Assembly: GCF_937941905.1 (NCBI RefSeq)
Contig: NZ_CALDGS010000033.1
Coordinates: 1-49,502 of the forward strand
Source: an uncultured Mycolicibacterium sp.
Lineage (GTDB): Bacteria; Actinomycetota; Actinomycetes; Mycobacteriales; Mycobacteriaceae
Direction of reading: 5' to 3'
Length of the DNA: 49,502 bases
Shown here: one piece after another, positions 19,607 to 27,650 of the stretch
Position numbering within the stretch: the first letter of the stretch is position 1
Layout: the number at the start of each line of letters is the position of its first letter
Program-made: the position numbers and the translations under genes
The notes under the pieces: generated by a model
What the model was told of the DNA's origin: nothing
Databases searched by the model: none
What the model saw: only the letters and a program-made list of their open reading frames with translations

Positions 19607-20836
19607 GTGGCAAACTCGGCGCTGCAGCGCCGCATGACGCACTGGCGGTACGACCCGCCGGTCAAGACCGCGGCCACGGTGGTCGTGCTGCTGTGCGTGG
19701 TGATCCTGGTGCTGGTGTGGATGCAGTTCCGGGGCGCCTTCACCCCGCACACCCGGCTCACCCTGCTCGCCGAGCGTTCCGGGCTGTCCATGGAGACCGG
19801 CTCGAAGGTCACCCTCAACGGGGTGCCGATCGGCAAGGTCGACGAGGTGCAGGCGGTGATGGTCGACGGCCGGCCCCGCGCCCGGCTCGAACTCGCCGTC
19901 GACCCGCGCCGGGCCGAGCTCATCCCGGCCAACGCCGACGTGCAGATCAAGGCCACCACCGTGTTCGGCCAGAAGTACGTCGCCTTCTCCTCCCCGGAGC
20001 ACCCGGTGGCCGAGCGCATCACCGCCCGCGGCGTGATCGACGTCACCGGGGTGACCACCGAGTTCAACTCGCTGTTCGAGACCGTCGTCTCGCTGGCCGA
20101 GCAGGTCGACCCGATCAAGCTGAACCAGACCCTGACCGCCACCGCGCAGGCCCTCGACGGGCTCGGCGACCGGTTCGGCGAGGCGATCGTCGACGGCAAC
20201 GCGATCCTGGCCGACCTGAACCCGCGGATGCCGCAGATCCGCTACGACATCCAGCGGCTGGCCGACGTGGCCGAGGTGTACAGCGCCGCCGCGCCGGACC
20301 TGTTCGACGCGCTCGGCGACGCGGTGACCACCGCCGGCACCCTCAACGCCGAGCGCCGCAACCTGGACCAGGCGCTGATGGCGGCGGCCGGGTTCGGCAA
20401 CAACGCCGGCGAGATCTTCGAGCGGGGCGGGCCGTACCTGGTGCGCGGCGCGGAAGATCTGGTGGTGACCAGCGCGACGCTCGACGAGTACAGCCCGGCG
20501 CTGTTCTGCATGATCCGCAACTGGCATGACGCAGCCCCGAAGGTGGCCGCCTCGCTCGGCGGCAACGGCTACTCGCTGCGGGCGCACGCCCAGCTGCTCG
20601 GTGCGGGCAACCCGTGGGTCTACCCGGACAACCTGCCCCGGCTCAACGCCAAGGGCGGCCCGGAGGGCCGGCCGGGCTGCTGGCAGCCGATCACCCGTGA
20701 TCTGTGGCCGGCGCCGTACCTGGTGATGGACATCGGCGCGTCGCTGGCGCCGTACAACCACCTCGAGCTCGGGCAGCCGCTGGCGACCGAGTACGTCTGG
20801 GGCCGCCAGATCGGCGAGTACACCATCAACCCGTAA
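19607..20836 (+). CDS. Orphan MceA-like lipid-transport protein (MlaD/MCE domain)
   Basis: 409-aa MCE-family protein. One N-terminal membrane helix (TAATVVVLLCVVILVLVW) is followed by the MCE/MlaD domain at about residues 45-125 (LLAERSGLSMETGSKVTLNGVPIGKV) and long helical segments. The C-terminal region (NWHDAAPKVAASLGG through the WGRQIGEYTINP end) has the character of MceA subunits. MceA normally heads an operon with two YrbE permeases and MceB-F to import cholesterol or fatty acids. Here the neighbours are an epoxide hydrolase and a convergent transporter, so it is an orphan. GTG 19607 has GAAGGGG at 19592-19598; an in-frame ATG at 19556 is less likely. Confidence 0.88.
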   Translation: MANSALQRRMTHWRYDPPVKTAATVVVLLCVVILVLVWMQFRGAFTPHTRLTLLAERSGLSMETGSKVTLNGVPIGKVDEVQAVMVDGRPRARLELAVDPRRAELIPANADVQIKATTVFGQKYVAFSSPEHPVAERITARGVIDVTGVTTEFNSLFETVVSLAEQVDPIKLNQTLTATAQALDGLGDRFGEAIVDGNAILADLNPRMPQIRYDIQRLADVAEVYSAAAPDLFDALGDAVTTAGTLNAERRNLDQALMAAAGFGNNAGEIFERGGPYLVRGAEDLVVTSATLDEYSPALFCMIRNWHDAAPKVAASLGGNGYSLRAHAQLLGAGNPWVYPDNLPRLNAKGGPEGRPGCWQPITRDLWPAPYLVMDIGASLAPYNHLELGQPLATEYVWGRQIGEYTINP

Positions 20837-20863
20837 CGCCGCCCCGTCCACCGGGCGGGAGGA

Positions 20864-21787
20864 TCAGCCCCGCGCGGCCGGGTGGCCGGTGCGCCGCTCG
20901 GCCGCGGCGGCCTGCTGTTCGAGTTGCTCCTCGTAGGCGCCCTCGTGGCGGCCCAGCGCGATGGTGGCCGCGCCCATCGCGACCACCGCCGCCACCAGCA
21001 GCAGCGGTTCGATCCCGCTCACCGACAGGTGCTCGCCGAGCACCACCGCGCCCAGCGCCACCGCCACCACCGGCTCGAGGACCAGCATGATCGGCACCGA
21101 CATCTGCAGCGACCCGGCGTGGAACGCCGACTGCTGCAGCAGGGTGGCCAGCACCCCGAGCGCGACGAGCAGCAGCAGCACCGGCCCGACCGCGGTGCCG
21201 AGGGTCAGGCCGTCGTGCAGCTGGTGCACCCACACCTTGGTGAGCACCGCGACCACCCCGAACAGCACGCCGACCCCGCCGCCGAGCAGCGCGGCGCGCA
21301 CCCAGCCCGCCGCGCGCATCGACAGCACCACGCAGCCGGCCACGCCGGCCGAGCAGACCGCCACGCTGATCAGCGCGCGCGGCAGCGAGGCACGGTAGTC
21401 GCCGGGGTTGGTGGCGCGGGCCAGCGCGACGAACACCGTGAGGGCGAAGGTCAGCACCACGGCCCAGGCCCACTCCCCCCGGCTGACCCGGCGGCCGGCC
21501 AGCCGCGCGCTCATCGGCAGCGCGAACAGCAGCGCCGACACCAGGATGGGCTGCACCAGGATCAGCGATCCGTAGGCCAGCGCGCCGGCCTGGAACCCGT
21601 AGCCGGCCACCGCCACCCCGGTGCCGGCCCACCACAGCCGGCGGCGCACCAGGGTGCGGAACATGACGGTGCTGACGCCCTTCTCGGGCGGGATGTCCAA
21701 CGTGGCCCGCTGGCGGACGACGATGCCGATCGCCATGCACACCGCGGCGCAGAACGCCAGAAGCACCGCCAGTGCGAGGCCTACCAA
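20864..21787 (-). CDS. DMT-superfamily (EamA-like) transporter
   Basis: 307-aa integral membrane protein with about nine or ten helices arranged as two repeats, typical of drug/metabolite transporters. The opening (ILVGLALAVLLAFCAAVCMAIG) and second-half GEHLSVSGIEP motif fit DMT exporters or flippases. The C-terminal tail (AYEEQLEQQAAAAERR) is predicted cytosolic. A TTG start at 21787 is proposed because GGAAGGG lies just upstream and no ATG or GTG fits the first helix. Substrate unknown. The gene converges on the mce gene across 27 bp. Confidence 0.85.
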   Translation of the reverse strand: MVGLALAVLLAFCAAVCMAIGIVVRQRATLDIPPEKGVSTVMFRTLVRRRLWWAGTGVAVAGYGFQAGALAYGSLILVQPILVSALLFALPMSARLAGRRVSRGEWAWAVVLTFALTVFVALARATNPGDYRASLPRALISVAVCSAGVAGCVVLSMRAAGWVRAALLGGGVGVLFGVVAVLTKVWVHQLHDGLTLGTAVGPVLLLLVALGVLATLLQQSAFHAGSLQMSVPIMLVLEPVVAVALGAVVLGEHLSVSGIEPLLLVAAVVAMGAATIALGRHEGAYEEQLEQQAAAAERRTGHPAARG

Positions 21788-21920
21788 GATCGCCCACCCT
21801 TCCGCGTCCGGACAACTCCCCCCACGGTAAGGCCACGCCCGCACCGCCCGACCGGCGCGGGTGTCCCCGGGTGCCCGGGGTGTGCCCGCCGCCGCGCCGG
21901 CAAACGCCCTCCGGGGCGGT

Positions 21921-22208
21921 TCAGACCGCGCGCAGGTGCCGGCCGGACCGGGGCGACGCCGACGCGTCGGCGGGCGCGTCCGGCGCCGGGGCGATGCGGT
22001 CGGTGACACCGGCCACCGCCGCGTCGACCCGGGTGACGGCGGCGTCGCACAGCCTGGCCACCCGGTCCCCGGCGGTCTCCACATCGTCGGCGGCACTGCG
22101 CAACCGGGCCGTCAGGCCGGCGCGGAGGTGCTCCCCGATCTGCCGCAGCCGCCACCGCAGCCGGTCGTTCACCTCGACGGTGACGTACCGCGTGACCCGG
22201 ATCCTCAT
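21921..22208 (-). CDS. Small charged helical protein, function unknown
   Basis: 95-aa protein with no recognised domain. The first 45 residues are basic (MRIRVTRYVTVEVNDRLRWRL), then an amphipathic helical stretch with many Ala, Asp and Arg (SAADDVETAGDRVARLCDAAVTR, written here in part) may form a coiled coil, and the tail is disordered. ATG 22208 has GGGGAG seven bases upstream. Base composition matches neighbouring genes. It could be a DNA- or membrane-associated helper protein, but nothing decides this. Confidence 0.6.
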   Translation of the reverse strand: MRIRVTRYVTVEVNDRLRWRLRQIGEHLRAGLTARLRSAADDVETAGDRVARLCDAAVTRVDAAVAGVTDRIAPAPDAPADASASPRSGRHLRAV

Positions 22209-22301
22209 GTTCGGCTCCCCACCGTGGATGTCTGGCACCACGGTAGTCAGGGATCGCCCCGGCGGCGATCCCCGCGGCTCGCCACCGGTCCCGCCCCGCC
22301 C

Positions 22302-22353
22302 AATTCCTGCTCACCGGAATTCGGAATTCGCCGATAATTACCCGCCGGTAATT
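22302..22353. promoter_or_regulatory. Cluster of AT-rich palindromes
   Basis: Three symmetric elements lie within 52 bp: AATTCC-N8-GGAATT (22302-22321), tandem GGAATTC GGAATTC (22316-22329), and AATTACC-CGCC-GGTAATT (22336-22353, perfect 7-bp arms). GC content of 22301-22360 is about half, far below the surroundings. They sit in the 249-bp gap between a minus-strand gene (start 22208) and a plus-strand gene (start 22458) and may be operators for one or both. Confidence 0.5.
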
Positions 22354-22445
22354 TGCCTGCGGCCGCCGATTACGGCAGCAACACAATTCAGGATCGCTGC
22401 GAGCGCGGTGCATCACCGCACTTCGAGGGCGCTGCCGTGGCGCGA

Positions 22446-22458
22446 TACATTGAATTCA
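22446..22458 (+). promoter_or_regulatory. Leaderless promoter (-10 TACATT)
   Basis: TACATT at 22446-22451, six bases, then ATG at 22458. It fixes the start of the 81-aa gene. Confidence 0.6.
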
Positions 22459-22703
22459 TGAATGCGGGTGCTGAAAAGGAATCGCGATTGGCTGTGGGAG
22501 GCCGCGTCCGCACCACCGATGAGGCACACCTCACAGGCACGATCGTGGAGGACTTCGGCGACCTCGCGGGGGTGGAAGTCGTGGTCGACGAGAACCTGAC
22601 GGCCCGGGCCCGGCGCTGGGGCGTGCAGCTCGACGACGGCACCCTGGCGTTCCTCGACAGCGACGCCATCGAGCCGCTCGACGACCCCGAGAATCCCTCC
22701 TGA
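22458..22703 (+). CDS. Small acidic beta-rich protein, function unknown
   Basis: 81-aa acidic protein. The core pattern (VGGRVRTTDEAHLTGTIVEDFGD, then VEVVVDENLTARARRWGVQLDDGTLAFLDSDAIEP; each shown in part) suggests a small SH3- or KOW-like beta barrel of the type that reads 'property of X given Y' in accessory proteins. No family name can be assigned with confidence. Leaderless ATG. It lies upstream of the PucR regulator, which has its own promoter. Confidence 0.7.
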   Translation: MNAGAEKESRLAVGGRVRTTDEAHLTGTIVEDFGDLAGVEVVVDENLTARARRWGVQLDDGTLAFLDSDAIEPLDDPENPS

Positions 22704-22739
22704 CCTGGGCTGACCTGCCACCCTGTGGGCCCGGCCGGT

Positions 22740-22767
22740 TAGGCTGACGCGACCGCGGACACAGGAG
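22740..22767 (+). promoter_or_regulatory. Promoter (-10 TAGGCT) and ribosome site of the pucR gene
   Basis: TAGGCT at 22740-22745 would place the transcription start near 22752. AGGAG at 22763-22767 then lies seven bases before ATG 22775, a short leadered arrangement, unlike the leaderless neighbours. Confidence 0.5.
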
Positions 22768-22774
22768 TCGGGCA

Positions 22775-24295
22775 ATGGTCACCTTGGACCGTTTGGTCAA
22801 CGTCCTGGGCAGCTACGGCGTGCGGCTGCGCAGCTGCCCGGTTCCCCGTTCCACCCCGCTGCGCGGGGTGGTGATCCCGGAGACCGCGCGCGGCCGGGTG
22901 GTGACCGGTGACGTGCTGCTGGCGATCGGCGCGCAGTCGCTGCCCGAGGCGCTGGCCTGGGCCCGGGCCGCGCAGGCGGTGGCGGTGCTGGTGCGGGCCG
23001 GCGAGGCCGACACGCCCGCCGACGAGGGGCACCCGGTGGCGGTGCTCGAGGTCGATCCGGCCATCGCGTGGAGCGAGCTGGCCGGGCTGGTCTACGGCCT
23101 GGTGCTCGAGGGGCGCGAAACCGAGTCCGGCCGCGGACCGACCGATCTGTTCGCGCTGGCCGACAGCCTCGCCGACGCGGTGGGCGGTGCGGTGACCATC
23201 GAGGACGCGCTGTCCCAGCTGCTGGCCTACTCGCGCCAGCAACAGCGCACCGACCCGGCGCGGGTGGAGACGATCCTGGCCCGACAGTGTCCGGACCGGC
23301 TGCGGGCGCTGTTCGAGGCGCGCGGCGTGTTCGCCCACCTTGCGGTCTCCGACGACCCGCTGTTCGTCGCCGGCAGCCCGGAGCACGGCCTGACCGGCCG
23401 CATGGTGGTGGCCGCCCGCGCCGGCCGCGAACTGCTCGGCTCGGTGTGGGTGACCTGCCCGGAACCGCTGGCCGAGCCGATGCGCACCGCGCTGTCGGAC
23501 GGCGCCCGCACGGTGGCCCTGCACCTGCTGCGCTCCCGGGCCAGCGCCGACCTGGAACGGCAGGTGGAGTCCGACCTGGTGCTGCGGCTGCTCGACGGCG
23601 CCGCCGATGCCGCCACCGCGGCCAGCCGGCTGGGCCTGCCGCAGCAGCAGCTGCGGGTGGTGGCGGTGCGGGCCCGGGTGGGCGACGAGCGGCACGCCCC
23701 ACTGCTGCTGGCATTCGAGCGCGCCACCACCGGGTTCGGCTGGTCCCGGCCGGGCCGCAGCGCGCTGTCGGCCAACACCGTCTACACCCTGCTGCCGGCG
23801 CCGGCGCCGGAGCCCGCCCGGCGCTGGGTGGAGGCCCTGCGCGCCGCGCTGCCCGACGAGGTGGCGCTGCTGGCCGGGATCAGCGCCCCGGCGGCCGCCA
23901 CCGAACTGCCCGCGGCCCGCCAGGAGGCCGACGAGTGCCTGGCGCTGCACGAGCTGCAGCACCCCGGCGGCCCGCCGCCGGCCTACGACGAGTCCTGGGA
24001 CGACGTGCTGCTGCAGCGGCTGCGCACCGCCGCCCGGGCGGGCCGGACGCCGGCCCGCGGGCCGATCGCCGAGCTGCGCGCCCACGACGAGCGGCACGCC
24101 ACCCACTATGTCGCGACGCTGCGGGCGTGGCTGGCCGCGCAGGGCGACCCGGCCGCGGCCGGGGAGTTGCTCGGCGTGCACGAGAACACGGTGCGCTACC
24201 GGATGCGCAAGATGGCCGGGGTCACCACGCTCGATCTCGCCGATCCGCGCAAGCGGCTGGCGATGATGATCGAGCTCGCCGCCACCGACGACTGA
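22775..24295 (+). CDS. PucR/CdaR-family transcriptional regulator
   Basis: 506-aa regulator. The N-terminal part (residues 1-120, LLAIGAQSLPEALAWARAAQAVAVLV) is the PucR-type ligand-sensing domain. A GAF/GGDEF-like middle region follows, and the C-terminus holds the PucR helix-turn-helix (RAWLAAQGDPAAAGELLGVHENTVRYRMRKM at about 450-490, shown in part). Such regulators control purine, amino-acid or GABA catabolism. The target here is unclear; neighbours are a GreA-family factor and an MHS transporter, which might import the inducer. Composition is normal. ATG 22775 has an AGGAG site. Confidence 0.88.
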   Translation: MVTLDRLVNVLGSYGVRLRSCPVPRSTPLRGVVIPETARGRVVTGDVLLAIGAQSLPEALAWARAAQAVAVLVRAGEADTPADEGHPVAVLEVDPAIAWSELAGLVYGLVLEGRETESGRGPTDLFALADSLADAVGGAVTIEDALSQLLAYSRQQQRTDPARVETILARQCPDRLRALFEARGVFAHLAVSDDPLFVAGSPEHGLTGRMVVAARAGRELLGSVWVTCPEPLAEPMRTALSDGARTVALHLLRSRASADLERQVESDLVLRLLDGAADAATAASRLGLPQQQLRVVAVRARVGDERHAPLLLAFERATTGFGWSRPGRSALSANTVYTLLPAPAPEPARRWVEALRAALPDEVALLAGISAPAAATELPAARQEADECLALHELQHPGGPPPAYDESWDDVLLQRLRTAARAGRTPARGPIAELRAHDERHATHYVATLRAWLAAQGDPAAAGELLGVHENTVRYRMRKMAGVTTLDLADPRKRLAMMIELAATDD

Positions 24296-24430
24296 TCCTT
24301 GTCGGAACACCATCAACCCGCTGTGGCGATTTGTCGTCCTGCGACAAGCCGTGGCGGGCGGCACCCCGCCATGCTGGAACCACAGGCACACCGCCCGGGG
24401 GGTGCGTGTGCGCAGGTTGAGCACGCAGAC

Positions 24431-24460
24431 GGTGGCGGCCACCCCCGGGTGGCGGCCACC
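24431..24460 (+). repeat. Tandem GGTGGCGGCCACC in the GreA-family leader
   Basis: The 13-mer GGTGGCGGCCACC occurs at 24431-24443 and 24448-24460. Each copy is nearly self-complementary, and the two can pair as GGTGGC with GCCACC. They lie in the 251-bp gap 24296-24546 ahead of the GreA-family gene. A 33-codon ATG frame at 24370-24471 runs through the repeat. No known riboswitch is recognised; the rest of the gap shows nothing else clear. Confidence 0.45.
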
Positions 24461-24546
24461 ACCGGGCACTGATCGCAACAGACCAACTGGCCGAGCCGGC
24501 GTCGTCGGTGACGACGTCGGCTGCTCAGTGCTACAGGAGGCACGAC

Positions 24547-25011
24547 ATGGGTTCGCAGCGCATCTGGTTGACCCCCGACGGCTACCGGCGGCTGCAGGAG
24601 GAGCTCGAGACGCTCAAGCAGCTGTGCCGCTCCACGCCGGACGACGAGGTCGACGAGACCGACGAGAACGTCATCGCCATCCAGCGCGCTCGGCACGCCC
24701 GCATCCAGCAGATCCACGAGATGCTCATCAACGCGGTGGTGGGGGAGACCCCGCCCAACGACGGCGTGGCCGAACCGGGCATGGTGCTCACCATCCGCTA
24801 CGACGACGGCGAGACCGAGCGCTTCCTGCTCGGCGCCCGCGGCGCGGAGATGGGCGACATCGAGGTGTACTCGGCGGACTCGCCGCTCGGCGCGGCGATC
24901 CTCGGCGCCCGGGTGGGGGAGACCCGCCACTACCAGGTGCCCAGTGGCGACACCGTCGCGGTGACGCTGCTCGAGGCGGTGCCCTACGGCATGCACCAGG
25001 CCGCCGGCTAG
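24547..25011 (+). CDS. GreA/GreB-family transcript cleavage factor-like protein
   Basis: 154-aa protein with GreA architecture. The N-terminal coiled coil (WLTPDGYRRLQEELETLKQL ... ARHARIQQIHEML) has an acidic tip (PDDEVDETDEN) that in GreA reaches into the RNA polymerase secondary channel. The C-terminal FKBP-like domain includes YSADSPLGAAILGARVGE. It lacks the exact GreA tip sequence, so it may be an Rnk/GreA-like anti-cleavage regulator rather than the main GreA. ATG 24547 has a perfect AGGAGG at 24535-24540. A large hairpin follows. Confidence 0.88.
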   Translation: MGSQRIWLTPDGYRRLQEELETLKQLCRSTPDDEVDETDENVIAIQRARHARIQQIHEMLINAVVGETPPNDGVAEPGMVLTIRYDDGETERFLLGARGAEMGDIEVYSADSPLGAAILGARVGETRHYQVPSGDTVAVTLLEAVPYGMHQAAG

Positions 25012-25030
25012 CAACACCCCTCCTTCTCTC

Positions 25031-25094
25031 CCGCGAACAGACGCCTACACCCCCGGTCGCGCGCCGATCAGGGGGTGTTCGCGTCTGCCCGCGG
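25031..25094. terminator. Large bidirectional terminator hairpin
   Basis: Three nested perfect stems share one axis: CCGCG (25031-25035) with CGCGG (25090-25094), CAGACGC (25038-25044) with GCGTCTG (25081-25087), and ACACCCCC (25047-25054) with GGGGGTGT (25071-25078), around a 16-base loop. It lies between convergent genes. The right arms lie in the last codons of the MFS gene. Confidence 0.75.
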
Positions 25095-26414
25095 GACAAC
25101 GGCGGTGTGGGGGTCCAGCGGGCGGCGGGCGGTCTCCGGCAGGGTCAGGACGACCAGCAGCGAGACCGCCGCGGCCGCCATCACCGCCCAGGCCGGTGAG
25201 AGCGCGTCGCCGGTGGTGCGGATGAGCCAGGTCATCAGGTACGGCGTGGTGCCGCCGAACACCGCCACGCACACGTTGTAGCCGACCGACATGCCGCTGT
25301 AGCGCACCCGGGTGCCGAACTGCTCGACGGCGGCCGCCACCGACACCGCCACCACCACCGACTCGATCGCGGCCAGCACCGCGTGGGCGAGTGTGGCCAG
25401 CACCACCGACCCGGCGTTGAGCAGTACGAACAGCGGGTAGGCGGCGACCAGGAACGCCGCCGCACCGCCGAGCAGCAGCGGCTTGCGCCCGATCCGGTCC
25501 GACCACGCGGCCACCGGCAGGATCACCACCAGCGCGACCACGCACGCCACCGTGCTCGAGACGAACGCCTGCGACTTCGAATAGCCCAGTGTCGAGATGA
25601 AATACGTCGGCAGATAGGCGAACACGACGTAGTAGGCGACGTTGAAGACGATCATCAGGCCGATCACCTGCAGAATCGACCGCCAGGCGGTCCGGACCGC
25701 CTCGCGCAGCGGGGATTTCGCCACCGCACGGGAATCCGAGAGCCGGGTGAAGGCCGGGGTGTCGTCCAGCCGCAACCGGATGTAGAGGCCGATCAGCCCG
25801 AGCGGGCCGGCCAGCAGGAACGGCAGGCGCCAGCCCCAGGCGTCCATCGCCGGCTCGGGCAGCGCCAGTTGCAGCACGGTGACGGTGACCGAGCCGAGCA
25901 GAAAGCCCAGCACCCCGGACCACACCATGAACGTGACGATCAGCCCGCGCCGCTCGTCGGGGGCGAACTCGGCCAGATACACCGCGCCGCCGCCGTACTC
26001 GCCGCCGGCGGAGAAGCCCTGCAGGCAGCGCAGCACGAGCAGCAGCAGGGGAGCGGCCACCCCGATGGCGGCGTAGGTGGGCAGCAGGCCCATCGCCAGC
26101 GTGGCGCCGCTCATCAGCAGGATGACCAGCGCCAGCACCCGCTGGCGGCCGATCCGGTCGCCGAGCGGGCCGAACACGAACCCGCCCAGCGGGCGCACCA
26201 CGAACGCGGCGGCGAAGATCGCGAACGTGTTGAGCAGGGCGGCGGTGTCGTCCCCGGCGGGGAAGAACTTGGCCGCGATGTAGGTGGCCAGAAAGCCGTA
26301 GACGGCGAAGTCGAACCACTCGACGGCGTTGCCGATGGAGGCGCCGGTGACCGCCCTGCGCACGGCGGCCCGGTGCCTGTCGGCGTGGGAGGTGCTGGTC
26401 ACGGTGTCGGACAC
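25068..26414 (-). CDS. MHS-type MFS transporter (ProP/KgtP-like proton symporter)
   Basis: 448-aa 12-helix major facilitator of the metabolite:H+ symporter family. Signature features are GASIGNAVEWFDFAVYGF at the first helix, the loop motif GPLGDRIGRQRVL, and LRCLQGFSAGGEYGG at helix 4-5, with a second GRKPLLL loop mid-protein. Relatives import proline/betaine, alpha-ketoglutarate, citrate or shikimate; the substrate is not determined here. GTG 26414 is preferred over GTG 26420 because a CAGACT -10 ends six bases before it. A palindrome just upstream may be its operator. Confidence 0.9.
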   Translation of the reverse strand: MSDTVTSTSHADRHRAAVRRAVTGASIGNAVEWFDFAVYGFLATYIAAKFFPAGDDTAALLNTFAIFAAAFVVRPLGGFVFGPLGDRIGRQRVLALVILLMSGATLAMGLLPTYAAIGVAAPLLLLVLRCLQGFSAGGEYGGGAVYLAEFAPDERRGLIVTFMVWSGVLGFLLGSVTVTVLQLALPEPAMDAWGWRLPFLLAGPLGLIGLYIRLRLDDTPAFTRLSDSRAVAKSPLREAVRTAWRSILQVIGLMIVFNVAYYVVFAYLPTYFISTLGYSKSQAFVSSTVACVVALVVILPVAAWSDRIGRKPLLLGGAAAFLVAAYPLFVLLNAGSVVLATLAHAVLAAIESVVVAVSVAAAVEQFGTRVRYSGMSVGYNVCVAVFGGTTPYLMTWLIRTTGDALSPAWAVMAAAAVSLLVVLTLPETARRPLDPHTAVVPRADANTP

Positions 26415-26436
26415 GGGCACAGTCTGACACGACCGG
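26415..26436 (-). promoter_or_regulatory. Extended -10 promoter shared in sequence with tpx
   Basis: On the minus strand a TG-N-CAGACT extended -10 is followed by GTGCCC and the start codon. The 22 bases here match those before tpx (47597-47618) at 19 positions, with the start codon at the same distance. Confidence 0.5.
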
Positions 26437-26444
26437 AAACACGA

Positions 26445-26461
26445 TTACCACGGTTCGGTAA
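26445..26461. promoter_or_regulatory. Operator-like inverted repeat TTACC-N7-GGTAA
   Basis: Perfect 5-bp arms with a 7-bp spacer, centred about 39 bp upstream of the MFS start, where a repressor would cover the -35. It resembles the AATTACC-N4-GGTAATT repeat at 22336-22353 but with wider spacing. Confidence 0.35.
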
Positions 26462-26472
26462 CCGCCTTCTCG

Positions 26473-26724
26473 TCAGTGCATGCACAACCCGGGGGCGACC
26501 AGCAGCGCCGGCCACAGCGCGGCGGTCTCGACCAGCGCGATGATGTCCGCACCCACCGGGAACACCCGGACCCAGCCGGCCTCGAGCCGGTCGACCTGGT
26601 CGGGGTGCAGAAACGCCCAGATCAGCCCGATGAGGACGTAGGGCAGCGCGCACCACAGCGCGACCTCGATGAGCGCCTCCACGCTGACCCGGTAGCCGAG
26701 CACCCGGCGCAGCAGGGCGAACAC
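26473..26724 (-). CDS. Small membrane protein, paralogue of the one at 27746
   Basis: 83-aa membrane protein with two hydrophobic helices (about 16-40 and 58-80). It shares with the 85-aa protein at 27746-28003 the pattern LLRRVLxYRxSxxxLI, PYxxIGxxW, HxDxxxxL and a C-terminal W-P-x-LL-x-A-x-x-CM. GTG 26724 lies one base after the stop of the MpaB-type oxygenase, so the two are translationally linked. Function unknown; a membrane anchor or partner for the oxygenase is the natural inference. Confidence 0.8.
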   Translation of the reverse strand: MFALLRRVLGYRVSVEALIEVALWCALPYVLIGLIWAFLHPDQVDRLEAGWVRVFPVGADIIALVETAALWPALLVAPGLCMH

Positions 26725-26725
26725 C

Positions 26726-27622
26726 TCACACCAGCTTCCGGCCCGTCCGCACCCGCCGGCGCACGTCGGCCAGCAGCAGATACGACCCGCCCTGGCGGAT
26801 GAAGCCGGGCAGGAACCGGTTCACCAGCGCCACCGTCAGGAACAGCTGCTCGAACAGCCACTGCCGGCGCGGCCCCCAGTCCATGCCCATCGCCTCGCGG
26901 AACACCGGCGCCAGGAAGCCCGCGGTCAGGAAGCGCACCAGCGGCCGGAACGGGATCCGCAGCAGCGGGTTGACCATCTTCAGGTCGATCAGGCTCCACA
27001 GATAGGCGCGCACGGTGTCGTCGACGGACACCCGCGCACAGGCCCGGTTCCAGTACTCGTCGAACGCGGCCCGGGTGGGCGGCCACTGGCTCGCGCGCAC
27101 CTGCAGCGTGGTGCCCAGCGTCCAGGCCGAACGGTAGAACCCCTCGGCCTGCTCGGCGGTGAGCTCGCCGCGCAGCAGCTGGTAGGTGTCCTCCAGCCCG
27201 ACGTACAGGCAGGCCGCCACCCACAGCTGCAGCTCGGGGTCCAGGGCGCGGTAGCGCACCGGGCTGTCCGGCCGCGACACCACCTGCCGGTGCGCGGTGT
27301 TGACCGCGCGGCGGAAGGCGGCCCGGTCGGTGTCGTTGCCGAGCACGGCGACGGCCAGGTACTGGAAGGTGGTCCGGGCCCGCTTCCAGGGGTGCTTGAA
27401 CAGGTTGCCGGAGTCGACCGGACTCTCCACCACGCCGTAGCCCACCTCGGGCCAGGACAGCTGCATGACGACATTGGCCGGGCCGGCCGCGAACGCCCAG
27501 AAGTCCATGCCGTCGGCGGCGGTGACCGGGTGGTCGTCCCACCGGGCGGTACGCCGGGTGATCCGGATGCGGGTGCGGTCGGCGGCCGGCCGCCGACCGG
27601 CGTCGTCGCTCGGTACGGGCAT
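26726..27622 (-). CDS. MpaB-family oxygenase (DUF2236)
   Basis: 298-aa protein of the oxygenase MpaB/DUF2236 family, related to the haem enzyme latex-clearing protein. Visible marks are DFWAFAAGPANVVMQLSWPEVGYGVVES at the start of the domain (shown for position), HPWKRARTTFQYLAVAVLG with the candidate haem-ligand His, and a long helical C-terminal half. Mycobacteria carry many such genes, few characterised. ATG 27622 has GGAG/AGGA just upstream; ATGs at 27655 and 27652 are in frame and overlap the palindrome. It is followed by a small membrane protein one base away. Confidence 0.85.
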   Translation of the reverse strand: MPVPSDDAGRRPAADRTRIRITRRTARWDDHPVTAADGMDFWAFAAGPANVVMQLSWPEVGYGVVESPVDSGNLFKHPWKRARTTFQYLAVAVLGNDTDRAAFRRAVNTAHRQVVSRPDSPVRYRALDPELQLWVAACLYVGLEDTYQLLRGELTAEQAEGFYRSAWTLGTTLQVRASQWPPTRAAFDEYWNRACARVSVDDTVRAYLWSLIDLKMVNPLLRIPFRPLVRFLTAGFLAPVFREAMGMDWGPRRQWLFEQLFLTVALVNRFLPGFIRQGGSYLLLADVRRRVRTGRKLV

Positions 27623-27650
27623 GTCCTGCTCCGGTTGCCTGGGCCGCTCC

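Noticed and set aside
24370..24471. 33-codon leader ORF as a gene
   Set aside because: No ribosome site and no recognisable peptide; kept only as part of the leader observation.
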